Shown here: positions 1 through 8,056 of the stretch, one piece after another
How positions within the stretch are numbered: the stretch's first letter is position 1
How the letters are laid out: every line of letters starts with the position of its first letter
Assembly (NCBI GenBank): GCA_031179305.1
Contig: JAPSHX010000010.1
Coordinates: forward strand, 1-64,000
Origin: Paenarthrobacter sp.
Lineage (GTDB): Bacteria; Actinomycetota; Actinomycetes; Actinomycetales; Micrococcaceae
DNA: 64,000 bases
Reading direction: 5' to 3'
Notes under the pieces: model-generated
What the model saw: only the letters and a program-made list of their open reading frames with translations
The model's database searches: none
What the model was told of the DNA's origin: nothing
Program-made: the position numbers and the translations under genes

Positions 1-196
1 TGTCCACCAGGAGCCGGAGCCGGTCCGAGAGGATGTTCTTGGCGACGCCCAGGGAACGTTCAAACTCCGAAAAGCGATGCTTGCCGTCCAGGGAGTCCCG
101 GATGATCAGCAGGATCCACTTGTCTCCCACCAGGTCCGCTGCCCTGGCAACGGGGCATTCCGGGTCCGTCCAGTCGGGAGTTGTTGGTTGCAACAT
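1..196 (-). CDS. HxlR-family winged-helix regulator (partial)
   Basis: This is the first 65 residues of a MarR-like HxlR transcription factor; the rest lies beyond the left edge. The ATG at 196 opens MLQPTTPDWTDPECPVARA and is followed by the family's DLVGDKWILLIIRD helix and a recognition region (FSEFERSLGVAKNILSDRL) that fits the HxlR consensus. It is divergent from the MFS exporter that starts at 257. A perfect 11-bp dyad (195-205/220-230) overlaps its start codon, which suggests autoregulation and control of the exporter. The family call is firm. The ligand is unknown, and the C-terminal dimerisation part cannot be seen. Confidence 0.85.
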   Translation of the reverse strand, partial: MLQPTTPDWTDPECPVARAADLVGDKWILLIIRDSLDGKHRFSEFERSLGVAKNILSDRLRLLVD

Positions 197-230
197 GCAA
201 CCATTCTGACATAGTCTCAAATGGTTGCAT
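195..230. promoter_or_regulatory. Operator-like dyad between the HxlR gene and the MFS gene
   Basis: ATGCAACCATT (195-205) and AATGGTTGCAT (220-230) are perfect inverted 11-mers separated by 14 bp, in the divergent promoter region. HxlR proteins bind dyads in divergent intergenic regions, so this is the likely site for the neighbouring regulator. It covers the regulator's start codon and lies 27 bp upstream of the exporter start. The role is inferred from position and symmetry. Confidence 0.6.
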
Positions 231-256
231 ATTGAAACCAAATGAGGGGGATCGCC

Positions 257-1561
257 ATGGAAACCGGCAGCCTGACCCAACCGAGCCGTGGACTGCCACC
301 GCGGGGAGTGCCAGCGGAGGGACCCTCACCGCAGGGACTCTCACCGCAGGGACCGAGCCGCCGCCTGCTGCTGTTGCTCGCCGTCCTGGCTGGCGTCATG
401 GTGGCCAACCTCTACTACGGGCAGCCGCTGCTGGAACGCATTGGGGCGGAGATGGCAATCCCCGTGGCCGGCGTCGGGTGGATGGTGGCGTTGTCCCAGG
501 CCGGCTACCTCCTGGGCCTGGTTCTCCTGGTCCCGCTGGGTGACCTGCTCAACCGGGGGGTCCTCATCAGCGCACAAGTGGCTGCCACCGCCGTGGGATC
601 AACCATGGTGGCCATCGCTTCGTCCCAGGCAGTCTTGCTGGTGGGTTTTGTGGTGCTCGGACTGGCTTCGTCCGTGGTGCAGACCATCGTGGCGTTTACG
701 GCCGCATCAAGCAGCCCAGACAATCGGGGAGGGAACATCGGAACCGTCACTGCCGGCGTCGTGAGTGGCCTCATTCTGGCGCGGACGGTGGCCGGAGGGA
801 TGACGGATCTTTGGGGATGGAGGTCGGTCTACGTTCTTGCTGCGGCTGGCGGCATTGTGCTTGCAGTCGCTGCCTTCCTCTCCCTCCCGTCTCGAAGGGC
901 CACCCGAGGCACGGTGCGTTATTGGCGGGCAGTGTTATCCGTGGCGGTCCTGACCCGGAGCAATCCGATATTCCGGGTACGGGCAGTTACCACCATGCTG
1001 CTTTTCGCGTCCTTCGGGGTGCTGTGGAGCGGTATGGCGTTGCTGCTGAGTGGGCCTGCGTGGAACCTCCCGCCGAGCGTGATCGGACTCTTCGGGCTAG
1101 CCGGGCTGGTGGGAATACTCGCTGCCTCCAAAGCGGGTGCCGCAGCGGACCGGGGATGGGGTCAACGGGTCACTGGCCTAAGCCTCGCCGCCCTCCTGGG
1201 CTCATGGCTCGCATTGTGGATGGGGAGTTGGTCCCTGCTCTGGTTCATGGTGGGCATCATCGTGCTGGACGCCGCAGTGCAGGCCGTCCACGTCAGCAGC
1301 CAGACGCTGATCGTGGCAGGAGCCGAAGAGTCAGCAAGCAGCATCATCGGCAGCTACATGGTGTTCTACTCCGTGGGAAGCGCGGTGGGGGCCGCAACTG
1401 TTGCACCGGTCTACGACACCTGGGGATGGGCAGGGGCCAGTGCGCTGGGGGCAGTCTTCGCCTTGGCGGCGCTCGCGGTGTGGGGGACGGACCGGATGCG
1501 CACGGCCAGCGCGCCCAAGGTGGGTCTGGTTCGCTCCGCCCAACGCGCTGGGGCAGAATGA
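257..1561 (+). CDS. MFS transporter, drug:H+ antiporter type
   Basis: A 434-residue major facilitator with about 12 hydrophobic segments in the inner membrane. TM1 carries the MVANLYYGQPLLERIG signature typical of this MFS group. TM2-TM3 carry the GYLLGLVLLVPLGDLLNRG loop, equivalent to motif A. I chose the ATG at 257 because GAGGGGG lies just upstream; an in-frame ATG at 242 has no ribosome site. The first 30 residues are a Pro/Gly-rich cytoplasmic tail with imperfect GxSPQG repeats. Divergence from an HxlR regulator suggests export of a small toxic compound. The substrate cannot be read from the sequence. Confidence 0.85.
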   Translation: METGSLTQPSRGLPPRGVPAEGPSPQGLSPQGPSRRLLLLLAVLAGVMVANLYYGQPLLERIGAEMAIPVAGVGWMVALSQAGYLLGLVLLVPLGDLLNRGVLISAQVAATAVGSTMVAIASSQAVLLVGFVVLGLASSVVQTIVAFTAASSSPDNRGGNIGTVTAGVVSGLILARTVAGGMTDLWGWRSVYVLAAAGGIVLAVAAFLSLPSRRATRGTVRYWRAVLSVAVLTRSNPIFRVRAVTTMLLFASFGVLWSGMALLLSGPAWNLPPSVIGLFGLAGLVGILAASKAGAAADRGWGQRVTGLSLAALLGSWLALWMGSWSLLWFMVGIIVLDAAVQAVHVSSQTLIVAGAEESASSIIGSYMVFYSVGSAVGAATVAPVYDTWGWAGASALGAVFALAALAVWGTDRMRTASAPKVGLVRSAQRAGAE

Positions 1562-1589
1562 CCTCAACCAGCCGAAGGAGTTTCGCACC

Positions 1590-2684
1590 ATGCCAGACAT
1601 ACTGACGTCCAGGTTCCTGTTCGGTCCCGGGCCGAGCAACTGCTACCCCGAAGCCATGGCCGCGCTGGCCTATCCGGTTCTTGGCCACCTTGATCCTGTG
1701 TTCATCGAGCGGCTGGACCACACCTGCGAGGGCCTCCGTACCGTCTGGGGCACATCCAACGCGCGCACGCTCCCGCTGAGTGCCACGGGTTCCGGCGGGA
1801 TGGAAGCGGCTTTCGTGAACACCGTGTCCGACGGCGACGTGGCGGTGATCGCTGTCAACGGACTCTTCGGGGCGCGCATGTGTGAAGTCGCCCGGCGTTG
1901 CGGGGCCACGGTGATCCGCGTCGATCACGAGTGGGGCCAGCCTGTAGATGCCGAGCGCGTTCTTTCCGCGCACCCGAATCCCAAGGTCATCGCAGCCGTC
2001 CACGCTGAGACTTCCGTCGGCGTGCTCTCGGACATCGCCGCGCTAGGTGCCGGTAAGGGAGAGGCCCTGCTGATCACTGACGCCGTGACGTCCATTGGCG
2101 GACTGGAGCTCCGAGCGGACGACTGGGGGATCGACGTCGGATACGCCGGAACGCAGAAATGCCTGGGTGTGCCGCCGGGACTTTCGCCCTTCACGGTGTC
2201 CGACCGTGCCTTTGAGCGCCGCGTCAAAGATCCGCGCTCCTGGTACCTCGATATCGGGCTGCTGGGCGGGTATGTCGGCGCCGCCAGCGGTGCCCGGACG
2301 TACCACCACACAGCGCCGGTCACCATGATCGCCGGGCTCGAAGCCGCCCTGGACCGCATCCTTGCTGAGGGCCTTGAGAATGTGCAGGCCCGGCACCGTG
2401 CCGCCGGCGCCGCTTTGCAGGACGGGCTGCAGGAGATGGGGCTCGAATTGTTCGCCGTCGAAGGCGCCAGGTTGCCGAGCCTCACCACCGTGAAAGTGCC
2501 CGACGGCGTCAACTCGGCTGCCGTCCGCGCTTACCTTCTGGAGAACTTCAGCATGGAAATCGGATCGGGCGTCGGGGAGTTTGCGGACACCGTATGGCGG
2601 ATCGGCATGATGGGTCCGAACGCCAACAGCGCTTCTGTCACGCTGGTGCTCGGAGCTTTGAAAGAGGCAATCGCGAAAGCCTAG
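1590..2684 (+). CDS. Class V PLP-dependent aminotransferase (alanine/serine-glyoxylate or ureidoglycine type)
   Basis: A 364-residue fold-type I aminotransferase. FGPGPSNCYPEAM at residues 11-23 is the usual N-terminal motif of the serine/alanine-glyoxylate aminotransferase group. D164 (LITDAVTSIGG) should bind the pyridine nitrogen and K190 (YAGTQKCLG) should form the Schiff base. The ATG at 1590 is preceded by AAGGAG; longer in-frame readings overlap the exporter without reason. Class V enzymes related to PucG use glyoxylate as amino acceptor, which would suit the allantoin/glyoxylate operon further right, but the two loci are about 6 kb apart and on opposite strands. The substrate is therefore only suggested. 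Confidence 0.85.
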   Translation: MPDILTSRFLFGPGPSNCYPEAMAALAYPVLGHLDPVFIERLDHTCEGLRTVWGTSNARTLPLSATGSGGMEAAFVNTVSDGDVAVIAVNGLFGARMCEVARRCGATVIRVDHEWGQPVDAERVLSAHPNPKVIAAVHAETSVGVLSDIAALGAGKGEALLITDAVTSIGGLELRADDWGIDVGYAGTQKCLGVPPGLSPFTVSDRAFERRVKDPRSWYLDIGLLGGYVGAASGARTYHHTAPVTMIAGLEAALDRILAEGLENVQARHRAAGAALQDGLQEMGLELFAVEGARLPSLTTVKVPDGVNSAAVRAYLLENFSMEIGSGVGEFADTVWRIGMMGPNANSASVTLVLGALKEAIAKA

Positions 2685-2693
2685 CCCGCACGC

Positions 2694-2760
2694 TCTCTCA
2701 CATCCCGCGGGTTTGGGCGCAACGTTCTCTCACATCCCGCGGGTTTGCATCAACTCGCGG
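2694..2760 (+). repeat. Two units of the 32-nt-period 3'-end repeat (copy A)
   Basis: Starting 10 bp after the aminotransferase stop, CTCTCACATCCCGCGGGTTT occurs twice, 32 bp apart (TCACATCCC at 2697 and 2729). It is the same element as at 3417-3564 and 7512-7588. Read in the direction of the preceding gene, it has the same sense at all three loci. It continues up to or into the end of the convergent lipoprotein gene. Confidence 0.75.
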
Positions 2761-3310
2761 GAATTTCCTTCGGGTCGCAGGTCTCGGACTTAACCGGGAC
2801 TGTGAGTTCGAGGTAGGCCGGGAACTTTGATCGGATGCTCAACGTGGCGCCAACAGCATCTGTGCTGCGCGTTACCACCCACCCGCCGGGAACGGGATCG
2901 ATGCCGTCGAAGGCAGGGAATCCGTGCTTCTCCAAGACGGGGTCGGCCGCAGCGAAGAGATCCTCAAAGTTCCTGGACGGTTCCACGATGTCCGCGCTGC
3001 TTTGCATGCTTTTCGGGTAGAGCATGCATCTGCGGTCTTGGGCTGGACTCATGTCTGCCGTATCGTCCACGGCCCAGGTGATGCCGGGCATCTTCTCTTC
3101 CAGGGCGGCAACAAGTTCCGCGGTCAGAGCGTCGTACTTGGCGCTGCTTTCAGCCACAGGAGCAGGTTCGGAAGTAATGGGAGGTGCCTTGCTGGGTTCC
3201 CGTTTGGTTTCGCCGGGGGCGCTGCAGCCGGCAATCCCAACAGATCCCACGACAAGGGCAGCGGCCAGCGCGAAGGGGCGTGCTGATGTTCGAAGCATGC
3301 GGCAATTCAT
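2750..3310 (-). CDS. Putative lipoprotein of unknown function
   Basis: A 186-residue exported protein. The N-terminus has basic residues, a hydrophobic stretch (FALAAALVVGSVG) and the lipobox VGIAGC, so the mature protein would be a lipid-anchored extracellular protein starting at Cys29. A Pro/Glu-rich linker follows, then a soluble domain of about 130 residues with the pair C94 and C182, which might form a disulphide. The start at 3310 has GGGGAC upstream; the ATG at 3298 is possible. I do not recognise the domain. The coding region runs into the repeat copy A of the convergent gene, so the last residues may be repeat-derived. Confidence 0.7.
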   Translation of the reverse strand: MNCRMLRTSARPFALAAALVVGSVGIAGCSAPGETKREPSKAPPITSEPAPVAESSAKYDALTAELVAALEEKMPGITWAVDDTADMSPAQDRRCMLYPKSMQSSADIVEPSRNFEDLFAAADPVLEKHGFPAFDGIDPVPGGWVVTRSTDAVGATLSIRSKFPAYLELTVPVKSETCDPKEIPAS

Positions 3311-3416
3311 TTAGTCCCCAGTTTCGTTTAGCGCTCGACGGCGGATCTCGCCGAATGCTGTCACGCCGAGTTGCCGCGCGGCGATGGGCAGAACAACCCC
3401 GTTGCTCCTCAATGCG

Positions 3417-3564
3417 CAGGAGGTGAGTGAGCGTTCCGCTCAAGCACGCGGGAGGTGATAGAGCGACGAGTTGAAGCGCGCGGGAGGTGATAGAGCGTCG
3501 CGTTGAAGCACGCGGGATGTGAGAGAAGGTTCGGCTCAAGCACGCGGGATGTGAGAGAGGATCA
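3417..3564 (-). repeat. Nearly five units of the 32-nt-period 3'-end repeat (copy B)
   Basis: Unit starts fall exactly every 32 bp at 3417, 3449, 3481, 3513 and 3545. On the plus strand each begins CGGGAKGTGAKAGAG and ends TSAAGCRCG with a more variable middle. The array abuts the stop codon of the RsbW-like gene (3562-3564). On that gene's strand it reads CTCTCTCACATCCCGCG, the same sense as copies A and C. There are no unique spacers and no cas genes, so it is not a CRISPR. Confidence 0.8.
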
Positions 3565-3981
3565 GGTGTTGCGGGTCAGGATCCACGTGTTGGTACCGTC
3601 TTGGCGCTCGAAAGTCACAGTGGTCACCAGCGCCTCGATGAGCGCCAACCCGCGCCCGGACTCCGCATCCGAATCCGGCATCGCGGCCTGCATGTCATTG
3701 GCGAAGGGCTCCCGGGCGTTGAAGGCACTGACCCGTGCCACCAGCCGAGTGGGCCGAACGCTGATGTCGACGTCGATCTCCACGGGCTTCTCCGCCACAG
3801 GAAGCGCATGCTGCACGATGTTCGCCGCAGCCTCGATGACGGCCGTAGCGAAGGTCATGCGGTCCATGTCCGGCACGAAGGAGGCGTCGTCCCACAGGGC
3901 GTCCAGCTCATTGTGGATGGCCTCGATGGCTTCCTCGTTGGACGGCCCATGGAAGCCCCGGCGGGCGATTACCTCAGTCAT
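3562..3981 (-). CDS. RsbW-like anti-sigma/serine kinase (HATPase_c)
   Basis: A 139-residue GHKL ATPase of the RsbW/SpoIIAB type. In partner switching such kinases bind a sigma factor or another target and phosphorylate a STAS antagonist. The N-box is ATAVIEAAANIVQHA, with the catalytic Glu and the Mg-binding Asn, and the G-box is DAESGRGLALIEAL near the C-terminus. It overlaps the STAS gene by 8 bp (3974-3981), so the pair is translationally coupled. No sigma factor lies next to it; the neighbouring target is a glycosyltransferase gene. Family assignment is strong, the true client is unknown. Confidence 0.85.
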   Translation of the reverse strand: MTEVIARRGFHGPSNEEAIEAIHNELDALWDDASFVPDMDRMTFATAVIEAAANIVQHALPVAEKPVEIDVDISVRPTRLVARVSAFNAREPFANDMQAAMPDSDAESGRGLALIEALVTTVTFERQDGTNTWILTRNT

Positions 3982-4306
3982 CGCCGAACGCAGCTTCGGC
4001 CGTGGGGTAAGCCGTGAGCACCCTGTCCATGTTGGTCAGTTCGAGGACCATTTTGACCTGCGGCTGCACTCCTGCGATCCGGAGATCACCGCCTGCCTGA
4101 CGTGCAGCTTTGAGGCAGCCGATGAGTGCACCGAGCCCGGAGGAATCCATGAAGTCCGTTTCTGCCAGGTTCACCACCACACGGCTGGAGCCGCCGGCCA
4201 CAACCTCGGCCACTACTTCCCGAAGCTTGGGCGCGGCCACCATGTTCAGCCGCCCCACGCTCTTCACCTCCGCGTAGGAGTCGTTGACCTCATAGCTAAA
4301 CTGCAT
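3974..4306 (-). CDS. STAS-domain anti-anti-sigma factor-like protein
   Basis: A STAS protein of about 110 residues. The phosphorylatable loop is DFMDSSGLGALIGCLK, where one of the two serines is the expected RsbW-kinase target. Such antagonists, when dephosphorylated, bind the RsbW-like kinase. I prefer the ATG at 4306 (AGAGGA six bases upstream); ATG 4312 and TTG 4342 are in frame. The start lies inside the end of the glycosyltransferase gene (stop at 4296), so expression is coupled to it. With the PP2C phosphatase at 6291-7409 the three switch components are all present. Confidence 0.88.
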   Translation of the reverse strand: MQFSYEVNDSYAEVKSVGRLNMVAAPKLREVVAEVVAGGSSRVVVNLAETDFMDSSGLGALIGCLKAARQAGGDLRIAGVQPQVKMVLELTNMDRVLTAYPTAEAAFGDD

Positions 4307-6272
4307 CTGCATTCCTCTCCTCGGGGCGCTCTGGCCCGACAACTTCGGGCACGAAACCCTTGTACAAAACTGCTTTGACCAGCACGCTCAGGACCACCAG
4401 GTCGAACGCAACCCATGCCACGTTCACCAGTGTGCCAAGGGGCTCGGACATTCCGGCGAGTAGCCGGATAAGGCCAACAACCAGCGCCACCGCCAGCAGC
4501 AGAGCGACGATGATCTGCGGCCGGATCAGGCTCCAACTGGGCCCGCCGCTTTGCCGGGCTTTGGGGGTGACCGCGAACCCGAGGGGACGGCCGAACCAAA
4601 CGTTCCGGGCCGCCGTCGTGCAGGCCTTGATCCAAGTGGGGAACAACGCGAGGCTGTACTGCTGCCCCCGCCAAGTGGGAATGCCGTGCCCGGCCACCAG
4701 GAACAACAGTTGATTCACCACCATGAATGGAATGAAGCGGATGAAGAAGTCGAAACTGATGCTGTTGACCGGCAGGATGCCGAGCGTCAGGTAGATGATC
4801 GGTGCCGCGAAATAGACCACGGCAGCGAAGCCGCTCAGGTAGGTCCACATGGTGGAGAAGTACATGAGTCGCTGGCCCCAGGTGAGCCGGCGTTGGACCA
4901 GGGGGTTCTCGCGGAGGAGGACCTGCATGGTGCCTTGGGCCCAGCGGAGACGCTGGGTCAGCATGGTCTTGACGTCCTCAGGGGCCAGCCCGTTGGCGAG
5001 GATTTCGTGGTGGTACACGCTCCTCCAGCCCAGGCCGTGCAGGCGCATGGCGGTGGCCATGTCCTCCGTGACGGAGATGGTGGCCAGTGGCATGATCGGC
5101 TGGGCTTCGTCGGTGCGTTCCACCGAGATGGCGTCCAGGACAGCGTGGACCGACTCGAGTGCCCCCAGCGGGGACCAGTCGCGTCCGGACATGCGGTCGA
5201 CGGCGTCCCTCGCCACCGTGGTGACGCCCGACTCGCCGACGTGGGCGAGTTCCATGGCGGCGATCTCTTCGAGATCGGATTGGAGTGCAGAGAAGTCGGC
5301 GGCTACGAGGGTACGGACTGCGTCGTCCACCTTCCGACGAACCCGATACGTGATCTCGCTGAGGGATGCTCTGGCTTCCAGCTCCTTCTGGGCGGACTCC
5401 GTGGCGGCTTCCACCTCGTTCAGCATTTGCTCCACGAGCGGGTTCCCGGCCTCGGGTGATCGTCGCGCCTTTCTAATTGCTGTGCGCGAGGCAGCGAGGG
5501 CTCGCCGGACACTCTTCTCGGTGGCTTTGACGTAGCCCACCAGGCCGAGCTGCATGAGGGCTTCCCGGCGGAGGATCGCGTTGGATCCGCAGAAGAATGC
5601 AGCGTTCCAGCCGTCCTTGCCCTGCTGGATGGGGCCGTAGAACAAGGGAGCCTGGCTGCCCAGGGGGTCGTCGGCCGGCACGTTGATGAAGTACTGCGGG
5701 GTCTGGACGAGCGCCACTTTGTCGTCGTTGAAGTAGCCCAGCGTCTTGTCCAGGATGTCCGGCTCGGGGACCTGGTCGGCGTCGAGAATCAACAGGTATT
5801 CGCCCGAGGTGACCATGAGCGCGTTGTTCAGGTTGCCAGCCTTGGCGTGCCGCGGCATGTCCGGTGTCCAATCGGCGCCGCGGGTGACGTAGCCAATCCC
5901 GTTCGATTCGGCGAGTTCGCGCATCTCCGGGCGATCGCCGTCGTCGAGGATCCAGGTGCTGTGCGGCCAACGGATGTCCTTAGCTGCCAGGGCCGTGGTC
6001 ATCACCAGGTCCAACGGCTCGTTGTAGGTGGTGATGAAAACGTCCACGGTGGCGTCGGCCGGGGCAGGGGGCGGCGGTTTCCGGAGTTTGATGTTCCATA
6101 CGGTCAGGCCAAACAACATGACGTCGATCAGGCTGTACGTCTCGGCGAGCACCAACGGAACAGCGATCCACCAAGCGTCCCAGTTCAGCGACGCCATCCA
6201 TCGCCACGCTACGTAGTTGACGCCCAGAATGACCGTGAGAAGAACGATCAGCCGAGTCCAGAAACGTGTCAC
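4296..6272 (-). CDS. Cellulose-synthase-like family 2 glycosyltransferase
   Basis: A 658-residue inner-membrane processive glycosyltransferase. Two TM segments lie near residues 7-60. The catalytic domain has DDG (110-112), the DADQ nucleotide-sugar motif (164-167), TED (402-404, catalytic base) and QRLRW (440-444, acceptor/translocation), followed by about five TM segments from residue 455. All hallmark residues of a BcsA/HasA-type synthase are present. Residues about 248-396, between the substrate site and TED, are an unusually long charged, probably coiled-coil insertion. No PilZ domain is seen. It sits between a response-regulator phosphatase (18 bp upstream) and STAS/RsbW genes, suggesting that polymer synthesis is under partner-switch control. 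The product sugar is unknown. Confidence 0.88.
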   Translation of the reverse strand: MTRFWTRLIVLLTVILGVNYVAWRWMASLNWDAWWIAVPLVLAETYSLIDVMLFGLTVWNIKLRKPPPPAPADATVDVFITTYNEPLDLVMTTALAAKDIRWPHSTWILDDGDRPEMRELAESNGIGYVTRGADWTPDMPRHAKAGNLNNALMVTSGEYLLILDADQVPEPDILDKTLGYFNDDKVALVQTPQYFINVPADDPLGSQAPLFYGPIQQGKDGWNAAFFCGSNAILRREALMQLGLVGYVKATEKSVRRALAASRTAIRKARRSPEAGNPLVEQMLNEVEAATESAQKELEARASLSEITYRVRRKVDDAVRTLVAADFSALQSDLEEIAAMELAHVGESGVTTVARDAVDRMSGRDWSPLGALESVHAVLDAISVERTDEAQPIMPLATISVTEDMATAMRLHGLGWRSVYHHEILANGLAPEDVKTMLTQRLRWAQGTMQVLLRENPLVQRRLTWGQRLMYFSTMWTYLSGFAAVVYFAAPIIYLTLGILPVNSISFDFFIRFIPFMVVNQLLFLVAGHGIPTWRGQQYSLALFPTWIKACTTAARNVWFGRPLGFAVTPKARQSGGPSWSLIRPQIIVALLLAVALVVGLIRLLAGMSEPLGTLVNVAWVAFDLVVLSVLVKAVLYKGFVPEVVGPERPEERNADAV

Positions 6273-6290
6273 AAATCCCCCCTTTGCGGT

Positions 6291-7409
6291 TTACAGTCCT
6301 GCCGTTGGTTTTCGGCGTACGACGACGGCGGTCACGTCATCTTCGGCGGTCGCTGCCGGTGCCAACTCGAGCAGGGCGGCGCACACATCGTCCGCAGTAG
6401 CTCCGCTCCGTGCCACCTTCTCCACGTTCCGCTGGAAGTCCTCCAAGGAATTGTGGGCGTCGAGAACGCCGTCGCTGACGATCACGAGGGAATCGCCCGG
6501 TTCCAGGTCGAGCTCCGACGCGGGCCACAGTTGGTTGTCCAGGATCCCGACGGGCGGTCCGGCGGAGACCAGCCGCCTCGCCGGCCCCTCAGCGGGAACG
6601 TGCAGCGCAAGCCCATGGCCGGCGTCGATATAGCTGAGCGTGCCCGAGGCGCTGTCCAGCCGCGCGTGGAACATGGTGACGAAGGAGCCGGACTGGTCCA
6701 GATCGGCGGTGATGGTGGCGCTGGCTGAACCGAAAGCAGCGTCGATGGCCGGGGTGTCCGCTACTGAACGCATCACGGCGCGGACTGTTGCTGCGATGAG
6801 TGCGGCACCCATGCCCTTGCCCATGGCGTCCGCGAAGGTGAAATGCATGCCGTCGCGGGTTTGGTACCAGTCGTAGAAGTCCCCACCCACGCTGCGCGAA
6901 GGACGGAAGGCGCCAGCGACGTCGTAACCGCTGAGGCGGACCGTTTCGCGGGGGAGGAGGCTTTGCTGCACCACGGCCGCCCGGGCGAGTTCATCGCTCT
7001 GGCCGGTGTCCTCGGGGGTCGCAGCGGGTGTGCGGGCGCGGCGGAACAGGGCGCGGATGCGCGCTTGGAGTTCCTTGGGGCTGAACGGCTTGTTGATGTA
7101 GTCGTCCGCGCCGGTGTCCAAGCCGTTGAGCCGGTCCACCTCATCAGCTCGGGCTGTGAGCATCAAAATGTAGGCGTCGGAGAATTCGCGGAGGCGGCGG
7201 CAGACTTCCATGCCGTCGATGTCCGGAAGGTTGATGTCCAGCGTCACCAGTTCGGCGTTGGTTCTGCGGACAGCTTCGACGCCGGAGAGACCGTCAGGTG
7301 CTTCCGTCACCACGAAATCGAGCTGCTCGAGGACGAGGACGAGGAGGCCGCGGATGTCAGCGTCATCTTCGACGACGACAGCGTGGCGCACGGGTGGGGA
7401 AGAGACCAT
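6291..7409 (-). CDS. Response regulator with PP2C (SpoIIE/RsbU) phosphatase output
   Basis: A 372-residue two-domain signalling protein. The receiver domain (about 8-125) has the acidic pair E14-D15, phospho-acceptor D58 (LVTLDINLP) and K107 (INKPFS). A short linker leads to a SpoIIE-type Ser/Thr phosphatase with GGDFYDW, FADAMGKGMG and DSLVIVSDGVLD metal-site motifs. The expected role is to dephosphorylate the STAS antagonist when the receiver is activated. I chose the ATG at 7409 because it puts the usual short tail before the receiver; a GTG at 7454 has no ribosome site. No sensor kinase lies in the window next to it. Confidence 0.88.
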   Translation of the reverse strand: MVSSPPVRHAVVVEDDADIRGLLVLVLEQLDFVVTEAPDGLSGVEAVRRTNAELVTLDINLPDIDGMEVCRRLREFSDAYILMLTARADEVDRLNGLDTGADDYINKPFSPKELQARIRALFRRARTPAATPEDTGQSDELARAAVVQQSLLPRETVRLSGYDVAGAFRPSRSVGGDFYDWYQTRDGMHFTFADAMGKGMGAALIAATVRAVMRSVADTPAIDAAFGSASATITADLDQSGSFVTMFHARLDSASGTLSYIDAGHGLALHVPAEGPARRLVSAGPPVGILDNQLWPASELDLEPGDSLVIVSDGVLDAHNSLEDFQRNVEKVARSGATADDVCAALLELAPAATAEDDVTAVVVRRKPTAGL

Positions 7410-7463
7410 GGCTCCATTAACTAATGCTGCTGGGTATTTGTCACTTTTAGTCACGACACATGA

Positions 7464-7494
7464 AACGCCCGCTCAAAAAAAGTGAGCGGGCGTT
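7464..7494 (-). terminator. Hairpin between bcp and the response regulator
   Basis: AACGCCCGCTCA (7464-7475) and TGAGCGGGCGTT (7483-7494) form a perfect 12-bp stem with a 7-nt A/T-rich loop. It lies downstream of bcp and about 55 bp upstream of the response-regulator start on the same strand. A rho-independent terminator for bcp is the simplest reading; the T-tract after the stem is short. Confidence 0.6.
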
Positions 7495-7511
7495 ACAAGA
7501 TTTGTGCAGTT

Positions 7512-7588
7512 AGGTGAGAGAGGGTTTCCCTCAAGCCCTAGGGATGTGAGAGAAGGTTTCCCTCAAGCCCTTGGGACGTGAGAGAAGG
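7512..7588 (-). repeat. About 2.4 units of the 32-nt-period 3'-end repeat (copy C)
   Basis: GATGTGAGAGAAGGTTTCCC-type units with 32-bp spacing run up to the bcp stop codon (7589-7591). On the bcp strand the repeat reads CTTCTCTCACGTCCC, then CTTCTCTCACATCCC, then CCTCTCTCACCT, the same sense as copies A and B relative to the preceding gene. The middle differs from copies A and B. Confidence 0.75.
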
Positions 7589-8056
7589 TTAGACGCCCAG
7601 CTCTTCCTTGAGCGCCTGGACGTGGCCCTGCGCGGCAACCTGGTACTGGGTGAGCTTTACGGTGCCTTCGCCGTCGAGGACAACAGTGGAGCGGACCAGG
7701 CCTTCCACGATTTCGCCGTCAACCAGCTTCTCGCCCCAAGCGCCGTAAGCGATGGCCACGGAGTGGTCTTCGTCAGAGAGCAGCGGGAAGGTCAGTGCGA
7801 ATTCACCGGTGAACTTTGCGAGGTCCTCCGGGCCGTCCGGGGAGATCCCGATGACGTCGTAGCCCTTGCCCTGCAGGCTGGCGAGGTTGTCGCGGAAGTC
7901 GCAAGCCTCGGTGGTGCAGCCGGGGGTGGCTGCCTTCGGGTAGAAGTACACAATGACGTTGCGTCCGCGGTAATCGGACAGCGAGACCTTGGTGCCGTCG
8001 GCGTCGAGAAGCGCGAAATCAGGTGCTTGCGTTCCGACGAGGAGTTTCTGGGTCAT
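7589..8056 (-). CDS. bcp: Thioredoxin-dependent thiol peroxidase (peroxiredoxin Q/BCP)
   Basis: A 155-residue atypical 2-Cys peroxiredoxin that reduces H2O2 and organic peroxides in the cytoplasm using thioredoxin. The active-site segment YPKAATPGCTTEACDFRDN carries the peroxidatic Cys47 and, five residues on, the resolving Cys52 of the BCP class. The length is typical. It is monocistronic as far as can be seen, with a hairpin and repeat copy C downstream. Confidence 0.95.
   Translation of the reverse strand: MTQKLLVGTQAPDFALLDADGTKVSLSDYRGRNVIVYFYPKAATPGCTTEACDFRDNLASLQGKGYDVIGISPDGPEDLAKFTGEFALTFPLLSDEDHSVAIAYGAWGEKLVDGEIVEGLVRSTVVLDGEGTVKLTQYQVAAQGHVQALKEELGV

Noticed and set aside
3417..3564. 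Possible CRISPR array
   Set aside because: Repeats are directly tandem with a 32-bp period and no unique spacers; the variable parts are mid-repeat. No cas genes nearby.
4551..5535. Long frames on the plus strand opposite the glycosyltransferase
   Set aside because: They are antisense shadows of a high-GC gene with complete catalytic motifs.
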